Origin: Paracoccus aestuariivivens
Lineage (GTDB): Bacteria > Pseudomonadota > Alphaproteobacteria > Rhodobacterales > Rhodobacteraceae
Length of the DNA: 64,000 nucleotides
Assembly (NCBI RefSeq): GCF_009711225.1
Contig: NZ_WMIE01000010.1
Location: 33,439 to 97,438, forward strand
Direction: 5' to 3'
The notes beneath the pieces are model-generated. The model did no database searches. It saw nothing but the letters and a program-made list of their open reading frames with translations, and had not been told where the DNA came from. Made by a program: the position numbers and the translations under genes. Below, one piece after another: positions 19,393-27,831 of the stretch (the stretch's first letter is position 1; every line of letters begins with the position of its first letter).

Positions 19393-20517
19393 ATGATCCT
19401 ATTCGAGCACGGACCGGACGGTCGTCCGGCGATCTTCCAAAACCCGCAGTCGGTCATTGTAGCCCGCAATCCGGACGAGGTTCTGTCGGCGCTTGGCCGG
19501 ATCGAGGCCGCACGCCGGCGGGGATTATGGGTTGCGGGATGGATGGCTTACGAGGCGGGACTGGCGATGGAGCCTCGGCTCAAGCCTTTAGTCCGTCCGA
19601 CCGATGATCCGCTTCTGGTTTTCGGTGTGTTTGACGGACCCGCTAAGCCCGAGCCTTACGACGTTGAGGATGTCCGGCTTGCCCCGCTCGTCCCAAGGAT
19701 CAGCGAGGCGGATTATCGCGCTGCCTTTGATCGTGCGCAGGATTATATCGCAGCGGGTGATTGCTATCAGATCAACCTGACCTTTCCGGTTGATACCACG
19801 ATTCTGACCGGAACGCCGCGCGACCTTTGGGCGGCGCTGACGAAACTGCAGCCCGTCGAATACGGCGCTTTTGCGGATATGGGAGTCGGTCCGGTGATCG
19901 TCTCGCGCTCGCCCGAGTTGTTCTTTTCACTCTCGGCGGATGGCCGGATCGAGGCCCGACCGATGAAAGGCACTGCCCCTCGTCACGCCGATCCGGTGCA
20001 AGATGTGGCCGCGGCGGCGGAACTGGCAGGTTCCGAAAAGAACCGCGCCGAGAACCTGATGATTGTCGATCTGCTGCGCAACGATATTGCACGGCATGCG
20101 CGTGTAGGCTCGGTCCGCGTCCCTGAACTGTTCACGGTGGAAAGCTATGCCACCGTGCATCAGATGACGTCGCGCATCACGGCCGAACTTGCCGATCCGG
20201 CAGATTTGGCCAAGCTGATGCAGGCGTTGTTTCCCTGTGGCTCGATCACCGGCGCGCCGAAAATTCGTGCGATGCAAATTATCCACGAATTAGAGCCATT
20301 TGCGCGTGGTATTTATTGTGGAACCTTGGGATGGATGGCCCCCGACGCGACGGCTGCCTTTTCGGTCGCCATCCGAACTTTGGCGATTCACGGTAATAAC
20401 GTCACGTTGAACGTCGGAGGCGGCATCGTCAGCGATTCGACTGCCGAAAACGAATGGGAGGAAGCCCTGTGGAAAGCCCGCTACGTGACGCCGCTGACGG
20501 TGCCGACCTTGCCCTGA
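19393..20517 (+). CDS. pabB: Aminodeoxychorismate synthase component I
   Basis: The protein is 374 residues, a short PabB consisting mainly of the chorismate-binding domain. Visible motifs are DCYQINLTFP (about 119), RPMKGTAPRH with the catalytic Lys near residue 197, ENLMIVDLLRNDI, and FPCGSITGAPKIRAM. It makes 4-amino-4-deoxychorismate from chorismate and an ammonia source for folate. The 3' end overlaps the pabC-like gene by 49 bases, so the two are coupled. It is a housekeeping pair set among catabolic genes, with no obvious link to the neighbours. Confidence 0.92.
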   Translation: MILFEHGPDGRPAIFQNPQSVIVARNPDEVLSALGRIEAARRRGLWVAGWMAYEAGLAMEPRLKPLVRPTDDPLLVFGVFDGPAKPEPYDVEDVRLAPLVPRISEADYRAAFDRAQDYIAAGDCYQINLTFPVDTTILTGTPRDLWAALTKLQPVEYGAFADMGVGPVIVSRSPELFFSLSADGRIEARPMKGTAPRHADPVQDVAAAAELAGSEKNRAENLMIVDLLRNDIARHARVGSVRVPELFTVESYATVHQMTSRITAELADPADLAKLMQALFPCGSITGAPKIRAMQIIHELEPFARGIYCGTLGWMAPDATAAFSVAIRTLAIHGNNVTLNVGGGIVSDSTAENEWEEALWKARYVTPLTVPTLP

Positions 20518-21098
20518 TCGAAACGGCGCGTTGGGACGGCAGCGCCTGCCCGCTGCTGGACCTGCATCTGGCGCGCTTGCAAGCGGGCATACGGGCATTG
20601 GGCTGGCGGTTCGACGGCAGCTTCGCCGCCGCCTTCATCGGCCCGCAGGATCGTCCTGCCCGGCTGAGAGTCTTGGTCCGGCAAAACGGGATTGTGCCGA
20701 CCGAAACATCCGATCTGCCGCCTGCGATCCCAATCTGGCGGGTCGGGATTGCCGAACAGCGTCTGGATTCTGCCGATCCGTGGTTGCGTATCAAATCCAC
20801 GCGCCGCGCAACCTACGATCAGGCACGTCGAACTCTGTCGACCGGATTGCATGAGGTCATTTTGCTGAACGAGCGCCATGAGGTTTGTGACGGCTCGATT
20901 TCGACCGTGTTCTTCGATCGCGGCGAGGGATTGCGCACTCCGCCGCTGACATCAGGGCTATTGCCGGGCGTGTTGCGCGCAAAGTTGATGAGTGAAGGTG
21001 TGCCCGAGGAAGTCTTGCTGGCCCAGGACTTGCCCAAGGTGCGGTTGTGGGTCGGCAACGCGCTTCGCGGCCTGCACGAGGCCATTCTGGTACGTTGA
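20469..21098 (+). CDS. pabC: Aminotransferase class IV protein, probable 4-amino-4-deoxychorismate lyase
   Basis: The protein is 209 residues when read from the GTG at 20469, which has GGAGG 8 bases upstream; an in-frame ATG at 20454 lacks such a site. The class IV fold is seen in RIKSTRRATYDQARRT (PLP-lysine region, about 99-114), EVILLNERHEVCDGSISTVFF, and TSGLLPGVLRAKL near residue 165. PabC lyases release pyruvate to give 4-aminobenzoate. The 49-base overlap with pabB supports this role. It is short for the family (E. coli PabC is about 269), but such short forms are common beside pabB in alphaproteobacteria. Confidence 0.85.
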   Translation: MESPLRDAADGADLALIETARWDGSACPLLDLHLARLQAGIRALGWRFDGSFAAAFIGPQDRPARLRVLVRQNGIVPTETSDLPPAIPIWRVGIAEQRLDSADPWLRIKSTRRATYDQARRTLSTGLHEVILLNERHEVCDGSISTVFFDRGEGLRTPPLTSGLLPGVLRAKLMSEGVPEEVLLAQDLPKVRLWVGNALRGLHEAILVR

Positions 21099-21159
21099 AC
21101 GGCTGGCGTCTGGGCGTCCTGGTGTGCTTGCTATTCGGCCAGTTCTGGTCGGAGGTCGC

Positions 21160-22665
21160 CTACCAATAGCCCAGAACTTTCCACCATAGCCCGCCAAGGA
21201 TGGCGAAGATCAGCAACTCTCCGACGCACATCGCGAAGCCGACGCCCCACCATCGGCCCAACGTGACGTAGCCGCTGCCGAAGATGATGGGCGAGGTTCC
21301 GGTGGCGTAATGGGTCAGTGTCATCATGATGGCCGAGCCGGAGGCCATCATCAGGATGAACAGGCCATGATAATCGACTGGCACCAGCTGGACTCCGACC
21401 GTCAGGAAAGCCAGCATCATGGCCGAGATATGCGCGGTCGTGCTGGCGAAGAAATAGTGCGAGAACACAAAGACCAGCACCAGAAGCGTACCTGCCGCCT
21501 GCCAGCCCATACCCGAATTGACGATGGAATCGCGAAGCAGATCCGAGAACCATCCGATGACGCCGACCTTGTTCAACTGTTCGGCCATCATCACCAGCGC
21601 TCCGAACCAGATCAGGGTGTCCCATGCGCTTTTCTCGGACAGGACATCGTCCCAACTGATCGTCCCGGTGATCACCAGCGCGAACAGACCGATAAAAGCG
21701 GTCACGGTCGGGTCGATGCGGTAGGCCAAGCCGAGGATCATCGCGGGCACGTTGGCCCACAGGAACAGGAGCATGGCGAACACGCCGATCATGACCCACT
21801 CACCGCCCTTGAGAGGGCCCATGCGGTTCAGTTCGGATTGGGCAAACTCGACGGCCTCGGGTGTGCGCTTCAGTTCGGGCGGCGAAAGAACCGACAGCGC
21901 CAAGGGCATCAGCAACAGGCACACGATTCCGGGCACGAACATCGCCAGTGCCCAAGCGGTCCATGTCAGGTGCAAACTGCCCCCCGTCGCCTGCGAGATG
22001 TAATCGACCACCAGCGGGTTCGGAGCGGTCGCCGTGATGAACATGGCTGAAGTGATCGGATTGGAATGCATGTTCACCAGCGCGAGATACGTTCCGATCT
22101 TGCCTTGTGTGCCCTTTTCTGGGTCGGAATCGAAGGCCGAGGCGATTGATTTCATGACCGGATGGACGATGCCTCCGCCTCGGGCGGTGTTGCTGGGGGT
22201 AAAGGGGGCAAGGACCAGTTCGCAGACCGCCAGCCCGTATCCGATACCAATCGTTCGCCTCCCCAGCATCGCGATGAAGATCAAACCGATACGGCTGCCC
22301 AGGCCGGTCTTTTTCAACCCGCGCGAGATCAGGATCGCCACCACGATCAGCCAGATCAACGGGTTCGACAGGCTCGCTAATGCGTCCGAGATCGCTCCGT
22401 GCGAGCTGTCCGAGGTCACCTGCGACACGGCCACAAGAACGATCGCCATCAGCGCCATGACGCCGATCGGCATGACCTTGAGGATGATCGCAAGGATCGT
22501 GGTCATGAAAATCGCGACCAGTCCCCAGCCGTCTTCGGTCAGTCCTTCCGGACGTGGAAGCAGCAGCAGAACGAACAGGAAGGCGGTGGTGATTGCTGCG
22601 GGGATCAGACGAAACGGGATCGCTGTTCGGAAGTAGCGGATAATGGATTGGAAAATGGCGAACAT
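21160..22665 (-). CDS. DASS family anion:sodium symporter (dicarboxylate/2-oxoglutarate translocator type)
   Basis: The protein is 501 residues with about 12-14 membrane helices. Two repeated hairpin signatures are visible: VCELVLAPFTPSNTARGGGIVHP near 152 and a related SHYFFASTTAHISAMMLAF near 396, corresponding to the SNT-type substrate and sodium sites of CitT/SLC13 transporters. It should carry di- or tricarboxylates across the inner membrane. It lies 167 bases downstream of the IclR gene on the same strand. The substrate is not known. Confidence 0.88.
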   Translation of the reverse strand: MFAIFQSIIRYFRTAIPFRLIPAAITTAFLFVLLLLPRPEGLTEDGWGLVAIFMTTILAIILKVMPIGVMALMAIVLVAVSQVTSDSSHGAISDALASLSNPLIWLIVVAILISRGLKKTGLGSRIGLIFIAMLGRRTIGIGYGLAVCELVLAPFTPSNTARGGGIVHPVMKSIASAFDSDPEKGTQGKIGTYLALVNMHSNPITSAMFITATAPNPLVVDYISQATGGSLHLTWTAWALAMFVPGIVCLLLMPLALSVLSPPELKRTPEAVEFAQSELNRMGPLKGGEWVMIGVFAMLLFLWANVPAMILGLAYRIDPTVTAFIGLFALVITGTISWDDVLSEKSAWDTLIWFGALVMMAEQLNKVGVIGWFSDLLRDSIVNSGMGWQAAGTLLVLVFVFSHYFFASTTAHISAMMLAFLTVGVQLVPVDYHGLFILMMASGSAIMMTLTHYATGTSPIIFGSGYVTLGRWWGVGFAMCVGELLIFAILGGLWWKVLGYW

Positions 22666-22698
22666 TCTTAACTCGGCCTCCGGAAGACAAGTTCAGAA

Positions 22699-22714
22699 AA
22701 GTTGCCGCCAACTT
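22699..22714. promoter_or_regulatory. Short palindrome upstream of the DASS gene
   Basis: AAGTTG-CCGC-CAACTT is a perfect 6-base inverted repeat, 34 bases before the DASS start. It could be an operator or a leader hairpin; no further support is visible. Confidence 0.3.
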
Positions 22715-22832
22715 GTCAGGTTGGCGTATCAGGACATATCGGTTTTTACGGTACGATCGAATTTTGCTGCCAAGACATGGCATTTAGGCCGCAAGCAGCC
22801 GGTTGAGCCGTTTTCGGCGTCAAAGCCGGATT

Positions 22833-23615
22833 CTAGCTGAAGCCCAATGCCGCCGACGCAGCGTGGCTGGCATCCAGCAGCAGCCGCACATATTCGGGTT
22901 TCCGGCTTTCATCGAAGCGCACAAGGGGAAAGGCGATGCTGATCGCGGCGACGGATTTTCCGGTATGATCCAGAACCGGCGCGGCCATGCAGCGGACACC
23001 TGCCTCGCTTTCCTCGAGTTCTTCGGCATAACCCAAAGCGCGGGCCTGACGAAGTTGGGCGAGCAGGTCTTCGGGATCGGTGATCGTCCGCGGGGCAAGC
23101 TTGCGCAGGTCCATTTTCTGCAGGCGTTCGCGGATTTCGTCCTCATCCCGAAAGGCCAGAAGCGCCTTGCCAAGCGAGGTCGAGTGCAGCGGGTTTCGTT
23201 TACCCAGAGTGGATTGCATCGACAGATTATAGGCCGAATCGTATTTGTGGATATAGGCGACGCGTTGGTCGAAATCGTCCATGACGCCAAGATTGATCGA
23301 CTCGCCTGTGGCGCGGGACAGCTTGCCCATCTCGCGGTCGGCGGCGCGAAGCAGGTCTTCCTGACCGCGGAGGGTACGGGCCCCCAGTGCGAATAATTTG
23401 AGGGTCAGCCCGTATTTCTCGGTCTCGGGCTCCTGCTCGACATAGCCAAGATCGACCATCGTCTGCAAAAGCCGGTGGGCGGTTGTCTTGGAGGTCATCG
23501 CTTTCTGGGCGATGTCCGCAAGGCTTGCCCGCCGCTCGGCGGCAAGGGATTCCAATACGGAAAACACCTTCAGCACGGCGGCGGCGTTCTCGGTCTTTTG
23601 CGGGATGTTGGGCAT
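22833..23615 (-). CDS. IclR family transcriptional regulator
   Basis: The protein is 260 residues. The winged helix-turn-helix is at about 12-75, including SLADIAQKAMTSKTTAHRLLQTMVDLGYV, and is followed by the GAF-like IclR effector domain with the conserved block GVRCMAAPVLDHTGKSVAAISIAFP near residue 205. It is divergent from the GH105-TRAP operon and upstream of the DASS gene, so it probably governs use of an uronide-type substrate, as KdgR-like IclR proteins do. Confidence 0.88.
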   Translation of the reverse strand: MPNIPQKTENAAAVLKVFSVLESLAAERRASLADIAQKAMTSKTTAHRLLQTMVDLGYVEQEPETEKYGLTLKLFALGARTLRGQEDLLRAADREMGKLSRATGESINLGVMDDFDQRVAYIHKYDSAYNLSMQSTLGKRNPLHSTSLGKALLAFRDEDEIRERLQKMDLRKLAPRTITDPEDLLAQLRQARALGYAEELEESEAGVRCMAAPVLDHTGKSVAAISIAFPLVRFDESRKPEYVRLLLDASHAASAALGFS

Positions 23616-23750
23616 GACGACCGTTCAATAAAATAAGGAACTACATTCTGAAATTATGCTGATGACCTGTCAAGCGGGTCTGGATATTTATGAAAATAAC
23701 GTAATAATAATATATTATGGTAATTTTGATCATTCGTAACTACCCCATTG

Positions 23751-23802
23751 ATTTTCGGAACGGACTATGTTTCCTTGATTTCCGAAACGCCGTTCCGAAA
23801 AT
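23751..23802. promoter_or_regulatory. 13-base perfect inverted repeat upstream of GH105, probable IclR operator
   Basis: ATTTTCGGAACGG (23751-23763) and its exact reverse complement (23790-23802) flank 26 bases. The half-site TTCCGAAA occurs at 23780-23787 and 23793-23800 and inverted at 23753-23760. The cluster ends 25 bases before the GH105 start, in the iclR-GH105 divergent region. Repression by IclR is inferred; it could also fold as an RNA hairpin. Confidence 0.55.
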
Positions 23803-23826
23803 TTGAACGGTTGGGAGGAGATCGCC

Positions 23827-24945
23827 ATGCACCCGCTTCTGCGGCAGAAAGACCGCTTCATCGCCCGTGACGAAGTGACCGGCCTTATCGACCGTCTGGC
23901 CGACAACCTGATCAACATCACCGACGAGACCGGCGAGTTCCTGCTGCGCCTTGAAGACGGGCGCGTCATCGACACCAAAGGCTGGGCCGGTTGGGAATGG
24001 ACCCACGGCATCGGTCTGTACGGGTTGCTGAAATACTGGCAACTGACCGGAAGCGACAAGGCCATGTCGATCATCCGCGATTGGTTCGATGCGCGTCTGC
24101 GCGAGGGGACGCCGACCAAGAATATCAATACCGTCGCGCCGTTCCTGACGCTTGCCTGCTTGTACGAGCGCGACCGCAACCCGCAATGGGAGCCCTATCT
24201 TGATGCATGGGCCGAATGGGTCATGCACGAGATGCCGCGCACCCGCGAAGGCGGCTTGCAGCATATCGTTTACAACAGCGTGAACGATCAGCAGCTTTGG
24301 GACGACACGCTGATGATGAGCGTGATGCCTTTGGCCAAGATCGGGGTTGTGCTGAACCGCCCGCATTATGTCGAGGAAGCCAAGTACCAGTTCCTGCTGC
24401 ATGCGCAGTATCTGGCCGATACGACGACGGGCCTGTGGTACCACGGCTGGACCTTCGACGGGGACCACAACTTTGCCAAGGCGCTTTGGGCGCGCGGCAA
24501 TAGCTGGATCACCATCGCGATCCCGGAATTCATCGAGTTGTTGGATCTGCCGGAAACCGATCCGGTCCGTCGGCATCTGCAATCGCTTCTGAACCGTCAG
24601 GCGGCGACCCTGCGCGACACGCAGGACGAAAGCGGGCTATGGCATACGCTGATTGACGATCCGTCAAGCTATCTGGAAAGCTCGGCCGCGGCCGGTTTTG
24701 CCTATGGTCTGCTGAAAGGCGTGCGCAAGCGCTACCTTCCGGCCGAGTTCGGCCCTGTGGCCGAGCGTGCTATTCGCGGCGTGATCGAAAATATCAGTCC
24801 CGAGGGCGAGTTACAGAACGTCTCGTTCGGCACGGCCATGGGCAGCGATCTGGACTACTACCGGCAGATCAAGCGTACCTCGATGCCTTACGGGCAGGCG
24901 ATGGCGATGTTCGCGCTGGCCGAATATCTGCGGAGCTACATCTAG
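23827..24945 (+). CDS. Glycoside hydrolase family 88/105, unsaturated uronyl (rhamnogalacturonyl) hydrolase
   Basis: The protein is 372 residues, a single alpha/alpha-barrel domain. WEWTHGIGLYGLLKYW (about 57-72) and the catalytic Asp segment QLWDDTLMMSVMPL (about 157-170) match YteR-type GH105 enzymes, which hydrate the 4,5-unsaturated uronic acid end left by polysaccharide lyases. There is no signal peptide, so it works in the cytoplasm on imported unsaturated disaccharides. GGGAGGAG stands 10 bases before the ATG at 23827. The TRAP genes 31 bases downstream are the likely importer. Confidence 0.88.
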   Translation: MHPLLRQKDRFIARDEVTGLIDRLADNLINITDETGEFLLRLEDGRVIDTKGWAGWEWTHGIGLYGLLKYWQLTGSDKAMSIIRDWFDARLREGTPTKNINTVAPFLTLACLYERDRNPQWEPYLDAWAEWVMHEMPRTREGGLQHIVYNSVNDQQLWDDTLMMSVMPLAKIGVVLNRPHYVEEAKYQFLLHAQYLADTTTGLWYHGWTFDGDHNFAKALWARGNSWITIAIPEFIELLDLPETDPVRRHLQSLLNRQAATLRDTQDESGLWHTLIDDPSSYLESSAAAGFAYGLLKGVRKRYLPAEFGPVAERAIRGVIENISPEGELQNVSFGTAMGSDLDYYRQIKRTSMPYGQAMAMFALAEYLRSYI

Positions 24946-24976
24946 CCCGCGCAATGTCTTCTGGGGAGGTAAAGAC

Positions 24977-25942
24977 ATGAATGCACGAATGATCCTTGGC
25001 GGCGTCGCCGCAATCGCCTTGATGGCGGGCGCAGCGCATGCCGAGACCCTGCGTTTCGGCTATGCGCAAAACGCCACGCCCACCGTCGAGGCGATGCAGA
25101 AATTCGCCGAACTGGTCAGCGCCAAGACCAATGGCGATGTCACCGTCCAGTTTTTCCCGGACGGCCAGCTTGGCGGTGAACGCGAGATGGTCGAGATGGT
25201 GCAGGGCGGAGCCTTGGACATGACCAAGGTTTCGGGCGGGCTGCTGGAAAGTTTCGCGCCGATCTACGGCACGTTCACGCTGCCCTATCTGTTCGACGAT
25301 CAGGTCCATTTCTACAAGGCGATGGACAATGCCGAGATCATGGGTCCGGTCTATGCCTCGACTAGCGACAAGAAGTTCGTTGGCCTGACCTATTTCAACT
25401 CGGGTGCGCGGAATTTCTACACCGTCAAGGCTCCGATCGAAAAGGTCGAGGATCTGAAGGGTCTGAAAATCCGCGTTCTGCAAAGTCCGACCGCGATCCG
25501 TACCGTCGAACTGCTGGGCGCTACACCGGTGGCGATGGGGCAGGCCGAGGTCTATACCTCGCTGCAACAGGGCGTGCTGGACGGGGCCGAGAACAACGAG
25601 TTCGCGCTGACCATCGCCCGTCACGCCGAGGTCGCCAAGCATTACAGCTATGACGGCCACACGCGCATTCCGGATATCCTGCTGATCGGGACCGCGACGC
25701 TGGACCGCCTGACCGATGAACAGCGCGCCGCGGTTCAGGAAGCTGCCAAAGAAGCGACCGAATTCCACAAAGGCGTGTGGGATATCTCGGTCGAGGATGC
25801 CCGCAAGCAATCCGCCGACCAGTTCGCCGTTCAGTTCCACCAGCCCGATATCGCGCCGTTCCGAGCTGCCGTCGCTCCGATCTATGACGAGCAGTCGCCC
25901 GAGGCCAAGGCTCTGGTCACGGCGATCCAGGGGGCCAAGTGA
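24977..25942 (+). CDS. TRAP transporter substrate-binding protein (DctP family)
   Basis: The protein is 321 residues with a Sec signal ending near AHA-ET (residue about 22). The DctP fold shows FNSGARNFYTVKAPIEKVEDL with the substrate-binding Arg and then GLKIRVLQSP near residues 155-166. TRAP binding proteins deliver organic acids, including uronates, to the QM membrane pair. It is coupled to dctQ by an overlap and follows the GH105 gene, so a unsaturated oligo-uronide or related sugar acid is the likely ligand. Confidence 0.92.
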   Translation: MNARMILGGVAAIALMAGAAHAETLRFGYAQNATPTVEAMQKFAELVSAKTNGDVTVQFFPDGQLGGEREMVEMVQGGALDMTKVSGGLLESFAPIYGTFTLPYLFDDQVHFYKAMDNAEIMGPVYASTSDKKFVGLTYFNSGARNFYTVKAPIEKVEDLKGLKIRVLQSPTAIRTVELLGATPVAMGQAEVYTSLQQGVLDGAENNEFALTIARHAEVAKHYSYDGHTRIPDILLIGTATLDRLTDEQRAAVQEAAKEATEFHKGVWDISVEDARKQSADQFAVQFHQPDIAPFRAAVAPIYDEQSPEAKALVTAIQGAK

Positions 25943-26454
25943 TGCAATCATTGCGTCGCGGGCTGGACCTAGTGCTGGGTTTCGTCTGTTGCAGCCTTCT
26001 TGCCGGGCTGGTTCTTGTTCTGGCCTGGCAGGTCTTCAGCCGCTACGCAATGAACGCTCCCTCGTCCTATTCCGAGGAAGTCCTGCGCTACGGCGTGATC
26101 TGGATGTCGCTTCTGGGCGCGGCCTATGCCACAGGCAAAGGTAGCCATATGAGCGTCGATCTGTTGCGTGACCGCCTGTCCCTTCGGGGCAGGCTGCGGC
26201 TTGACGGGCTGATCTCGGTGGCGTTCGTGCTGTTTGCGGGTATCGTCCTTATCTGGGGCGGTATGCGCGGCGTGTCGATCGCCCATGCCCAGACCAGCGC
26301 CGTCATGCGTATTCCGATGAGCTGGGTCTATCTGTCGCTGCCGGTTTCCGGAGCCCTGATGGTTCTTTACAGCCTGCTGAACCTCGCCGACCTGAGCCAA
26401 GGCAGATCGCATCATGCCGATCTGGAGGCGCAGGCCGAGAAGATGGGAGAATAA
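25942..26454 (+). CDS. TRAP transporter small permease (DctQ family)
   Basis: The protein is 170 residues with four membrane helices. The conserved RYGVIWMSLLGAAYATGKGSHMSVDLLRDRL stretch (about 49-79) matches DctQ. The ATG at 25942 overlaps the dctP stop (TGATG). It supports the large permease encoded 3 bases downstream. Confidence 0.9.
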   Translation: MQSLRRGLDLVLGFVCCSLLAGLVLVLAWQVFSRYAMNAPSSYSEEVLRYGVIWMSLLGAAYATGKGSHMSVDLLRDRLSLRGRLRLDGLISVAFVLFAGIVLIWGGMRGVSIAHAQTSAVMRIPMSWVYLSLPVSGALMVLYSLLNLADLSQGRSHHADLEAQAEKMGE

Positions 26455-26457
26455 CCT

Positions 26458-27756
26458 ATGGCCGGTCCTGCCAGCCTTATCCTGATTTCCGTCTTCGGCG
26501 TTCTGACCCTGCTGGGTATTCCGCTGGCGATTGCCATCACCGCCGCCGCACTGGCCGCCGTCATGCTGGTTGTGCCGCTGGACATGGCGCTGTTCACCTC
26601 GGCGCAAAAGATGCTGGCCAGCCTCGACAGCTTTTCGCTGCTTGCCGTGCCGTTTTTCATCCTGTCCGGGGTGATCATGAACTCGGGCGGGATTGCGGTC
26701 CGGTTGGTCGATTTCGCCAAACTGATCGCGGGGCGCATCCCCGGATCGCTGGCGCAGACCAATATCGCGGGCAACATGCTGTTCGGCTCGATCTCGGGCT
26801 CGGCCATCGCCGCCTCGACCTCGATCGGGGGCGTCATGGTCCCGATGCAGAAGCGCGAAGGCTATGATCCGGGCTTTGCCGCTGCCGTGAACATCGCCTC
26901 GGCCCCGACGGGGATGCTGATCCCGCCATCGACCGCGTTCATCATCTACTCGCTGATTTCCGGCGGCGCCTCGATCGCGGCGCTGTTTCTGGGCGGAGCC
27001 GTTGCCGGTGTCGTCTGGGGCGTATCCATGATGATACTTACCGGTTTCATCGCGAAGAAACGCGGCTGGCCCGTCGCCCCTCGGATCGGCCTGTCCGAAG
27101 CGATCCAAGTGGTCATCCGCGCCATCCCCAGCCTGATGCTGATCGTCTTTATTCTTGGCGGCATCATGATGGGCGTGGTCACGGCGGTCGAGGCGTCCGG
27201 CATCGCGGTGATCTACACCATGCTTCTGGCCTTCGTGATCCACCGCACCATGCCAATCAACGCCCTGCCGCGCTTCCTGATGGAGACGGTCCATATGACC
27301 GGAACCATCATGCTGTTGCTGGCGGCATCGGCGGCCCTGAGCTTCGCGATGGCCTTTACCGGCATTCCCGCCGCTGTCACCAGCCTGATCCTGTCGATCT
27401 CGGATGACCCGATCATGGTCATGCTGATCGTCAATATCCTGCTGCTGGTGGTTGGCTGCTTCATGGATATGGGGCCAGCGATCCTGATCTTTACCCCGAT
27501 CCTGCTGCCGATTGCGCAAAAGGTCGGCTACGATCCGGTGCATTTCGGGATCATCATGATCTTCAACCTTGCCATCGGCACGATCACGCCTCCGGTCGGG
27601 ACGGGGTTGTTCGTCGGCGCAGGTGTGGCGCGGGTCAGAGTGGAAACGGCCGTCAAGGCGCTGGGGCCGTTCTATCTGCTGTTGTTCGCGATCCTGATGC
27701 TTGTGACCTATTGGCCCGGTCTGACGATGTGGCTGCCCCGGTATTTCGGTCTGTGA
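26458..27756 (+). CDS. TRAP transporter large permease (DctM family)
   Basis: The protein is 432 residues with about 12 membrane helices. It has the DctM signatures AVPFFILSGVIMNSGGIAVRLVDFA, GNMLFGSISGSAIAASTSIGG and the C-terminal FGIIMIFNLAIGTITPPVGTGLFV. It forms the sodium-driven channel with DctQ. A strong hairpin follows its stop. Confidence 0.93.
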   Translation: MAGPASLILISVFGVLTLLGIPLAIAITAAALAAVMLVVPLDMALFTSAQKMLASLDSFSLLAVPFFILSGVIMNSGGIAVRLVDFAKLIAGRIPGSLAQTNIAGNMLFGSISGSAIAASTSIGGVMVPMQKREGYDPGFAAAVNIASAPTGMLIPPSTAFIIYSLISGGASIAALFLGGAVAGVVWGVSMMILTGFIAKKRGWPVAPRIGLSEAIQVVIRAIPSLMLIVFILGGIMMGVVTAVEASGIAVIYTMLLAFVIHRTMPINALPRFLMETVHMTGTIMLLLAASAALSFAMAFTGIPAAVTSLILSISDDPIMVMLIVNILLLVVGCFMDMGPAILIFTPILLPIAQKVGYDPVHFGIIMIFNLAIGTITPPVGTGLFVGAGVARVRVETAVKALGPFYLLLFAILMLVTYWPGLTMWLPRYFGL

Positions 27757-27763
27757 ACCAGAT

Positions 27764-27789
27764 GCCCGAACCCCGTCAAGGGTTCGGGC
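27764..27789. terminator. Bidirectional terminator between the TRAP operon and the CoA-ligase operon
   Basis: GCCCGAACCC and GGGTTCGGGC form a perfect 10-base stem around a 6-base loop, 8 bases after the dctM stop. It sits between convergent operons, so it may stop both. The T-run is short (GTTG). Confidence 0.65.
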
Positions 27790-27831
27790 GTTGCAATCTG
27801 TCGTCAAGCACCGAAGTTGCAATGGCCCACA

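Noticed and set aside
25969..27822. A 617-codon antisense frame over the TRAP permease genes
   Set aside because: Low-complexity Asp/His/Gln/Arg composition and full overlap with clear dctQ and dctM genes show a shadow frame.
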